Assembly: GCA_963728985.1 (NCBI GenBank)
Contig: CAVSME010000003.1
Span: 620,001 to 684,000, forward strand
Source of the DNA: DASXAI01 sp963728985
Lineage (GTDB): Bacteria; Actinomycetota; Acidimicrobiia; Acidimicrobiales; Ilumatobacteraceae
Reading direction: 5' to 3'
Length of the DNA: 64,000 nt
Numbering within the stretch: position 1 is the first letter of the stretch; each line of letters opens with the position of its first letter. Of the stretch, positions 58,593 to 64,000 are shown piece after piece. Both the position numbers and the translations under genes were made by a program. A model generated the notes under the pieces. That model saw nothing but the letters and a program-made list of their open reading frames with translations. It was not told the DNA's origin and ran no database searches.

Positions 58593-59566
58593 GATGCAGA
58601 CACTCCATAGGCCTCGAGGAACTCGAGCGAAGGGCGATCGGGCTCTGGCTTCTTGCCGGCGGACAGGGCTTCGGCACCACCGACGATCTCCATGATCTCG
58701 GTGGTGATGGTGTCCTGGCGGGCCCGGTTCATGATGCGGGTGTAGCTCTTGATGAGCTCTTCGGCGTTGTCGGTGGCGGCCTTCATGGCCCGCTGCCGAG
58801 CGGCTTGCTGCGATGCCGCGGCGTTGAGCAGCGCGGCATAGATGCGGGCCTCGACGTAGCGGGGCAGCAGCGCTTCGAGGATGTCACCGGGGGACGGTTC
58901 GAACTCGTAGTCGGCGCTCGGCCCGTCGCCGGTGGCGTGGGCGTCGCCGGGCTTCGCGTCGCCGCCGGCGAGCAGCTCGTGCTCGAGCGGCACCAGCGGG
59001 CGGAGCACGACCTCCTGGAACCCGGCCGACACGAAGCGGGTGTAGACGAGCTCGACGGAGTCGACCTCGCCCGCCAGGTACAGGTCGACCACGGTCTGGC
59101 CGATGCGCCGGGCGTCCTCGTAGGTGGGCGTCTCGGTGAAGCCGGTGAACACGGCGTCGATGTCGTAGCCGCGGAACCGGTAGTACGACTCGGCCTTGCG
59201 GCCGACCAGCACCAGCGAGTACCCCACGTTGCGCAGCGCGTCGTTCTTGATCTCGCCCTCGGCGGCGCGGATGACCGACGAGTTGTAGGCGCCCGAGAGG
59301 CCGCGGTCGGCGGCGATCACCACGTGGCACGCCCGGCGCATCTCCGGGCGAGCCGCCAGCAGCGGGCTCTGCACCTCGCCACCGGCGGCGGCGAGATCCT
59401 TGACCACCTCGGTGATCTGGTCGCTGTAGGGCTGCGCCGCATGGACCCGCTGCTGGGCCCGCACGATGCGGGAGGCGGCGATCAGTTCGAAGGCGCGCGT
59501 GATCTTCTTGGTGGCGTTGATGCTCCGGATCCGTTGCCGGAGGATGCGCTCCTGACCGCCGGCCAT
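58589..59566 (-). CDS. atpG: ATP synthase F1 gamma subunit
   Basis: Central rotor shaft (325 residues). The N-terminal helix GGQERILRQRIRSINATKKITRAFELIAAS and the C-terminal helix with MKAATDNAEELIKSYTRIMNRARQDTITTEIMEIVGG are the conserved coiled-coil parts; the globular part with VIAADRGLSGAYN lies between. There is an insertion rich in Gly/Asp/Ala around residues 215-235, as in other Actinobacteria. The C-terminus is extended by about 20 residues beyond the usual end. Confidence 0.96.
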
Positions 59567-59570
59567 GTCG

Positions 59571-61169
59571 CTACTCCGTCGCCAGCGTCTTGTTCGACGT
59601 GGCGTCGTCGACGCCCTCGGCGTCGCTCAGGCGCGGATCGGCGGCCGGCACCGTGGTGCCACCGGCGGCGACGAAACGGGCCTTCACGGCCTGGATGGCG
59701 TCGAGGAGCCCATCGGGCAGCGTCTTTTCGGTGCGGATGTGGTCGAGCAGGTCGCGGTACTCGCTGCGGAACGCCTCCAGCAGATCGGCCTCGAACCGGC
59801 GCACGTCGCCGACGGGCAGGTCGTCGAGCAGGCCGTTGGTGCCGGCGTAGATCGACACCACCTGCTCCTCGACCGGCATCGGGCTGTTGAGCGGCTGCTT
59901 GAGCAGCTCGACGAGGCGGTAGCCCCGCTCCAGCTGCGCCTTCGACACGGCGTCCAGCTCGGAACCGAAGGTGGCGAACGCCTCGAGGTCACGGAACTGC
60001 GCCAGATCGGTCTTGAGCGTGCCCACCACCGAGCGCATGGCCCGGATCTGAGCGGCACCGCCCACCCGGGACACGGAGATGCCCACGTCCACGGCGGGCC
60101 GCACGCCCGACTTGAAGAGGTCGTCGATGAGGTAGATCTGCCCGTCGGTGATCGAGATCACGTTGGTGGGGATGTAGGCGGTGACGTCACCGGCCTTCGT
60201 CTCGATGATGGGCAGGGCCGTGAGCGAGCCGGCGCCGTTCTCGTCGGACAGCTTCGCCGCCCGCTCGAGCAGCCGGGAGTGGAGGTAGAAGACGTCGCCC
60301 GGATACGCCTCGCGGCCCGGGGGGCGGCGCAGCAGCAGCGACATCTGGCGGTAGGCCTCGGCCTGCTTCGAGAGGTCGTCGTACACGATGAGGGCGTGAT
60401 CGCCGGCCTCCATCCACTGCTGGCCCATGGCGCAGCCCGTGTACGGCGCGAGGTACTTGAACGGCGCCGGGTCCGACGCGGCGGCGGTGACGACGACCGT
60501 GTACTCGATGGCGCCGTACTCCCGCAGCGTCTCCACCGTCTGAGCCACGGTCGACTGCTTCTGACCGATGGCCACGTAGATGCACTTCACGCCCTGACCC
60601 TTCTGGTTCAGGATCGTGTCGATGGCGACGGTGGTCTTGCCCGTCTTGCGGTCGCCGATGATCAGCTCCCGCTGACCCCGGCCGATCGGCGTCATGGCGT
60701 CGATGGCCTTGATGCCGGTCTGCATGGGCTCGCCCACCGGCTTGCGGCCCATGATCGACGGCGCCTGGATCTCGACCCGGCGGATGATGGCGCCGGTGAT
60801 GGGGCCCTTGCCGTCGACCGGCTCACCGAGGGCGTTGACGACGCGGCCGAGCATGGCGTCGCCGACGGGCACCGACAGGATGCGCCCGGTCGACTTCACG
60901 GTCTGGCCTTCTTCGATCCCTTCCGCCTCGCCGAGCACCACGGCCCCGATCGAGTCGTCGTCGAGGTTGAGGGCGAGGCCGGCGGTGCCGTCCTCGAACT
61001 CGAGCAGCTCGTTGACGCCGCACTCCGGCAGGCCGGACACGCGGGCGATCCCGTCGCCGACCTGGGTGACGCGCCCGACGGTGCGGGCCTCGAGCGACGG
61101 CTCGAAGCCCTCGAGGTGCTTCTTGAGTGCCGCCTCGATGTCAGCGGTGGAGATGGTGAGCTCGGCCAT
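59571..61169 (-). CDS. atpA: ATP synthase F1 alpha subunit
   Basis: Non-catalytic nucleotide-binding subunit (532 residues). Walker A is GDRKTGKTTVAID, and the signature Arg finger lies in PAVDVGISVSRVGGAAQ. The C-terminus carries a short extra tail of about 25 residues (ATSNKTLATE). It starts at ATG 61169 with GGGAG about 10 bases upstream. It is 14 bases after atpH and four bases before atpG. Confidence 0.97.
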   Translation of the reverse strand: MAELTISTADIEAALKKHLEGFEPSLEARTVGRVTQVGDGIARVSGLPECGVNELLEFEDGTAGLALNLDDDSIGAVVLGEAEGIEEGQTVKSTGRILSVPVGDAMLGRVVNALGEPVDGKGPITGAIIRRVEIQAPSIMGRKPVGEPMQTGIKAIDAMTPIGRGQRELIIGDRKTGKTTVAIDTILNQKGQGVKCIYVAIGQKQSTVAQTVETLREYGAIEYTVVVTAAASDPAPFKYLAPYTGCAMGQQWMEAGDHALIVYDDLSKQAEAYRQMSLLLRRPPGREAYPGDVFYLHSRLLERAAKLSDENGAGSLTALPIIETKAGDVTAYIPTNVISITDGQIYLIDDLFKSGVRPAVDVGISVSRVGGAAQIRAMRSVVGTLKTDLAQFRDLEAFATFGSELDAVSKAQLERGYRLVELLKQPLNSPMPVEEQVVSIYAGTNGLLDDLPVGDVRRFEADLLEAFRSEYRDLLDHIRTEKTLPDGLLDAIQAVKARFVAAGGTTVPAADPRLSDAEGVDDATSNKTLATE

Positions 61170-61183
61170 GCGGGTTGGTCTCC

Positions 61184-61708
61184 CTACAGAAGCGATCGAA
61201 TTTGGTCGAGACGGGTGCGGACGCTGCCGTCGATGACGGCATCGCCGACGGTGGCCACCGCGCCGCCGAGGACGGACGGGTCGACGACGACCTTCACCTC
61301 CACCTGCTTGCCGGTGGCGTTGGCGAGGGCGGCGGCGAGGCGGTGTTGCTGGTCCGCCGTGAGGGGGATGGCCGAGCGGACCTCGGCCAGGGCGCGATCC
61401 TTCTCGGAGGCGGCCCGCTCGACGAGCTTGGCGATGATGGCCGGCAGGTCACGGGCGCGCCCGGCGCCGACGACGAAGCTGACGAGCGCGGCGGTCGTGG
61501 ACGAGCTCTTCGAGCCGAGGAGGTCTCCCACGATGGCCTGACGGCGCTCCGCCGGGACCAGTTCGTCGGTGAGGGCGTTGCGCAGCTCGTCGGAGCCCTC
61601 GAGCGACCGGGCGAAGCGGAACAGCTCGTCTTCGACCTCGTCGAGGTTGCCTTCGGCCTTGGCGATCTCGAACAGCGCCGACGCGTAGCCGTCGATGCGG
61701 TCGGTCAT
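61184..61708 (-). CDS. atpH: ATP synthase F1 delta subunit
   Basis: Peripheral-stalk subunit linking F1 to the b subunits (174 residues). It opens with IDGYASALFEIAKAEG and has the helix-rich middle and a C-terminal beta-strand part VVVDPSVLGGAVATVGD typical of OSCP/delta. Here delta is separate from b, unlike the b-delta fusion in mycobacteria. It overlaps atpF by four bases. Confidence 0.95.
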   Translation of the reverse strand: MTDRIDGYASALFEIAKAEGNLDEVEDELFRFARSLEGSDELRNALTDELVPAERRQAIVGDLLGSKSSSTTAALVSFVVGAGRARDLPAIIAKLVERAASEKDRALAEVRSAIPLTADQQHRLAAALANATGKQVEVKVVVDPSVLGGAVATVGDAVIDGSVRTRLDQIRSLL

Positions 61709-62256
61709 GATGCCCCTACCTTCGCGATGTAGTCCTCGGCGAGCCGCTGCAGCGTGGCCTCGTCCAGGCTGGCCAGCACGACGCGCTCGGTGGCCTCACT
61801 GGCCCACGCCGCCACCTGGGCCTGGAGCTCGCCGGCGGCGCGGCTGCGGATGGTGGCGATGTCGGCCTCGGCACGCGCCTCCAAGTCGGCCACCTCGGCG
61901 TCGTTGCGGGCGATGCCCTCGACCCGCATCCGCTGGGCCGTCTCGGCGGCGGCGGCCAGGATGCCGGCCTTCTCCGTGTCGACGTCGGCCAGGCTCTGGC
62001 GCACCCGCGCCACCTCGGCCTCGGCATCGGAGCGGGCCGTGGCGGCGTCGTCGATCTCCTTGGCGATCTTCTGGGTGCGGCCGCGCAGCGAGGCGGCGAT
62101 CGGCTTCCCCGCGAACTTCACCAGGATGAAGACGACGATGAGGAAGGCGATGGTGCCCCACAGGATCTCCGAGGCCTCGGGGAACCACGTGTTCTCGGCG
62201 TGGAACTCGGTGCCGCCCTCGGCGGCGAACAGCGCGATGCTGCCCAGCACGCTCAT
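61705..62256 (-). CDS. atpF: ATP synthase Fo b subunit
   Basis: Stator subunit (183 residues): one transmembrane helix ILWGTIAFLIVVFILVKFA (about residues 29-47) and a long charged coiled-coil with regular Ala/Glu/Arg heptads. ATG 62256 is chosen because the upstream frame would add a non-homologous segment, and because it overlaps the stop of a 41-codon bridge ORF (ATGA). It is the second b-type gene in the operon, after atpF' (62375-62971), making a b/b' heterodimer likely. Confidence 0.92.
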   Translation of the reverse strand: MSVLGSIALFAAEGGTEFHAENTWFPEASEILWGTIAFLIVVFILVKFAGKPIAASLRGRTQKIAKEIDDAATARSDAEAEVARVRQSLADVDTEKAGILAAAAETAQRMRVEGIARNDAEVADLEARAEADIATIRSRAAGELQAQVAAWASEATERVVLASLDEATLQRLAEDYIAKVGAS

Positions 62257-62378
62257 CGGTGCACCATCCTCACGTGCGCACGGGTTGAACTCGCTGCCTG
62301 TCGGGCGGCACCAGTGAGCTGCTCGCCGCTGCGCGGCGAGCAAGACACCGTGTTGTTGCGCTCGCTTCGCTCGCTCAT
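62253..62378 (-). CDS. Bridge ORF between the two b-subunit genes (41 aa)
   Basis: Starts at ATG 62378 overlapping the atpF' stop (ATGA) and ends with TGA 62255-62253 overlapping atpF ATG 62256 (ATGA). It begins MSERSERNNTVSCSPRSG, Arg/Ser-rich and unlike ATP synthase proteins. The DNA carries direct repeats of AGCGAGCG and a 10-bp hairpin. It may keep ribosomes moving across an otherwise 118-base gap. It may also be the footprint of a repeat element; see the findings. Confidence 0.5.
   Translation of the reverse strand: MSERSERNNTVSCSPRSGEQLTGAARQAASSTRAHVRMVHR
62320..62342 (-). repeat. 10-bp hairpin inside the bridge ORF
   Basis: Exact inverted repeat TGCTCGCCGC-TGC-GCGGCGAGCA (plus strand). 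Together with the nearby AGCGAGCGA repeats it resembles a small palindromic element inserted between atpF' and atpF. Confidence 0.55.
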
Positions 62379-62971
62379 CCCGTCACCGTCCCGGCGCTCA
62401 TGATCTCGGCCACGATCGGCCTCGCTCTCTCCCGATCGACGGGCACGCCGAGGATGCGCTCGGCAGCCGATGCCCCGATCTCGACCACGATCGGTTCCGT
62501 GCTGGCCAGCGCCGTCTGGCGGGCGGCCTCGACCTCGGCGGCGGCCGCGGCGCGCCGCTCGGCGATGCGAGCGTTGGCCGCCGTCACCTTCGCGGTGCGG
62601 TCGGCGTCCACTTCCCCACGGGCCTGCTCGAGCAGCCGTGCCGCCTCGCCATTGGCTTCGGCGATGGCGGCCTCGTACCGAGCGACGTCGTCGGCGCCGG
62701 CGGCGCGGATGCGCTCGGCGTCGTCCAGGTCGGCACGCGTCTTGGCGTAGCGGGCGTCCGTCCCCTTCTTCAGCTTGGGGAACAGCCACACCCGCATCAG
62801 CAGCACGAGCACCAGGAACGAGCCGATGCCCCACGCCATCTCACTGCCGACAGGCAGGATCGGGTTGGGCGCCTCCTCGGTGGAGGCAACGGTCGTTGTG
62901 GTGCCGGTGTCCTGGCGCGGGACGACCACCGAGTACCCGGTGGCGGCCACCTGGATCACGACGACAGGCAC
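62375..62971 (-). CDS. atpF': ATP synthase Fo b' subunit
   Basis: Second b-type stator subunit (198 residues). It has an unusually long N-terminal extension of about 42 residues, mostly Thr/Pro/Val, then a transmembrane helix MAWGIGSFLVLVLLMRVWLF (about 45-64) and a coiled-coil rich in Ala, Arg and Glu. The extension would lie outside the membrane. The two b-type genes differ greatly, consistent with a b/b' pair as in cyanobacteria and alpha-proteobacteria. Confidence 0.88.
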   Translation of the reverse strand: MPVVVIQVAATGYSVVVPRQDTGTTTTVASTEEAPNPILPVGSEMAWGIGSFLVLVLLMRVWLFPKLKKGTDARYAKTRADLDDAERIRAAGADDVARYEAAIAEANGEAARLLEQARGEVDADRTAKVTAANARIAERRAAAAAEVEAARQTALASTEPIVVEIGASAAERILGVPVDRERARPIVAEIMSAGTVTG

Positions 62972-63005
62972 GTCAACTCCTTCTCGAGCCGATGGAGACT
63001 GAAGC

Positions 63006-63272
63006 TCAGGCGAACTTCAAGAGGATGAAGACCACGAAGCCGATGAGGGCGAGGGCCTCCGTGAAGGCGATGCCGAGGAACATGGTGGTACGCACCATGC
63101 CGGCGGCCTCCGGCTGACGGGCCATGGCCTCGATGGCCTTGCCGACCACGTAGCCGATGCCGATGCCCGGGCCGATGGCGGCGAGGCCGTAGGCGAAACC
63201 GGCACCGATGGCCGCTTGGTTGTTCTTCTCGTCCGGGTTGAACTGCTGGGCGAGGATGCTGACTGCTTCCAT
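63006..63272 (-). CDS. atpE: ATP synthase Fo c subunit
   Basis: Proteolipid of the c-ring (88 residues). Two helices: the first with AIGAGFAYGLAAIGPGIGIGYVVG (GxGxGxG packing motif) and the second with the proton-binding Glu in FTEALALIGFV. The loop RQPEAAG between them is typical. It uses protons by default; a Gln in the first helix would hint at sodium and is not seen. The N-terminus has about 20 extra polar residues. Confidence 0.95.
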   Translation of the reverse strand: MEAVSILAQQFNPDEKNNQAAIGAGFAYGLAAIGPGIGIGYVVGKAIEAMARQPEAAGMVRTTMFLGIAFTEALALIGFVVFILLKFA

Positions 63273-63303
63273 GGGATGTGACGTCTCCTGTAGTCGGCAG
63301 GAC

Positions 63304-64000
63304 TTAGTGTTCGGGATGGGCGGCGCCGCCGATGTACACGGCGGTCAGGATCGTGAAGATGTACGCCTGCAGGACCGAGACGAGGATCTCGAAGGCCGTC
63401 AGGAACACCAACATGAAGAACGGCAGCACGAAGATCGGTATGAGGAACGCCGTGCCCGCCGTGATGAGTGCGTCGGTGAGGATGGCGAACGTCACCAGCA
63501 GGAGGTGGCCGGCGAGCATGTTGGCGAAGAGTCGGATGGCCAGGGAGAAGGGCCGGACGATGAACGTCGAGACGAACTCGATGGGGGCAACCAGGAAGTA
63601 GAGGGCGAAGGGCACGCCGGGCGGGAAGCACGAGTTCTTGATGTACGAGAAGAACCCCTGGTGCTTGATGCCGACGGTGTTGTAGACGAGCCACACGACC
63701 AGGGCCATCGTGGCCGGGATGGCCATGCGAGCGGTGGCCGGCATCTGCGCCGTCGGGATGATCTCGGTGATGTTGCAGAAGAAGACGAAGAAGAAGATGG
63801 AGACGAGGAACGGCGTCCAGCCGAGCCCGTCCCGGCCGATCGTCTGCAGCACGATGTCGCTCTCGATGAACTCCACCGACACCTCGGCCACGTTGCGCAC
63901 GCCGGTCGGGGCCTTCATCGGGTCCTTGCGGTTGGCCAGGACGAAGATGATGACGGTGGCCAGCACCGCGACGACACCGATCAGGGCGACCTTGTTGAAG
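63304..64000 (-). CDS. atpB: ATP synthase Fo a subunit, partial (N-terminus outside window)
   Basis: Channel subunit of Fo. The frame continues past base 64000; an internal GTG at 63966 is inside helix 1 (KVALIGVVAVLATVIIFVLA) and is not the start. The essential Arg sits in FSLAIRLFANMLAGHLLL. A PTAQMPATARMAIPA segment and four to five helices are visible. The gene is the most upstream of the ATP synthase genes here and precedes atpE by 31 bases, with a good ribosome site in that gap. Confidence 0.94.
   Translation of the reverse strand, partial: FNKVALIGVVAVLATVIIFVLANRKDPMKAPTGVRNVAEVSVEFIESDIVLQTIGRDGLGWTPFLVSIFFFVFFCNITEIIPTAQMPATARMAIPATMALVVWLVYNTVGIKHQGFFSYIKNSCFPPGVPFALYFLVAPIEFVSTFIVRPFSLAIRLFANMLAGHLLLVTFAILTDALITAGTAFLIPIFVLPFFMLVFLTAFEILVSVLQAYIFTILTAVYIGGAAHPEH

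Noticed and set aside
62253..62834. 193-codon minus-strand frame running through atpF' in another phase
   Set aside because: Most of it is out of frame with the recognisable b' subunit; only its last 41 codons form a plausible separate ORF.

Overview
This window reads as chromosomal DNA of a high-GC actinobacterium. The best guess is the class Acidimicrobiia or a close relative, but this is inferred from gene content and not tested by phylogeny. Supporting signs are the strong GC bias at third codon positions, an F420/FMN split-barrel enzyme, a DUF3052 protein, a MurA with Asp in place of the active-site Cys (as in mycobacteria), the hemE-hemH-hemY gene set of the coproporphyrin-type haem pathway, a GlpX-only type fructose bisphosphatase, and many start codons that sit 6-9 bases after a TANNNT -10 box (probable leaderless mRNAs). 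Almost all DNA is coding. I see no tRNA, rRNA, CRISPR array, integrase, transposase or phage gene, so this is core-type genome.

Layout. 1-4.9 kb: peroxiredoxin end, a translationally coupled CBS-domain/NMN adenylyltransferase pair, and a large zinc-ribbon/cyclase/AAA/TPR signalling protein. 5.0-8.3 kb: ABC ATPase plus FtsX/MacB-type permease. 8.3-16.1 kb: F420/FMN oxidoreductase, HAD phosphatase, DUF3052, metallo-beta-lactamase fold hydrolase, Nei DNA glycosylase and the helicase Lhr. 16.4-19.3 kb: drug exporter with a TetR regulator and palindromic operators, then a DtxR-type metal regulator. 19.3-22.9 kb: FAD oxidoreductase, GT2 glycosyltransferase and a polytopic GT39/GT87-like protein. 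22.9-25.9 kb: an EfeO-EfeB iron uptake pair with an iron-box-like palindrome. 26-31 kb: a HelD/UvrD-like ATPase and, divergently, a metallophosphoesterase/membrane/LPG-synthase-like fusion broken by a frameshift. 31.1-36.8 kb: hemE-hemH-hemY-sortase in one overlapping run, then Lnt. 37.1-45.4 kb: a GT4 / methyltransferase / alpha-alpha toroid / lipase-maturation-factor-like / GT4 / alpha-glucan phosphorylase cluster. 45.4-49.3 kb: ECF sigma and anti-sigma, enoyl-CoA hydratase, MeaB, NfuA-like protein, cupredoxin lipoprotein. 49.3-56.7 kb: MurA, MFS, hydrolase, J-domain protein, duplicated-domain protein, two unlisted small ORFs, GlpX, YihY/BrkB. 56.7-64 kb: the complete F1Fo ATP synthase operon on the minus strand (a, c, b', b, delta, alpha, gamma, beta, epsilon), with subunit a running off the edge.

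The most novel-looking material is non-coding or very small. (i) A structured repeat with a 38-base identical core occurs at 16.2 and 35.1 kb. (ii) A second, 47-base repeat occupies two convergent intergenic gaps. (iii) A two-peptide transcription unit of 28 and 42 residues with its own ribosome sites and a 13-bp terminator-like hairpin sits before glpX. (iv) A 41-codon bridge ORF joins the two b-type genes of the ATP synthase operon through ATGA overlaps at both ends. (v) Leaderless promoter geometry recurs across the window.

Coordinates of start codons were chosen from ribosome sites, coupling overlaps or -10 boxes where visible; alternatives are stated in the entries.
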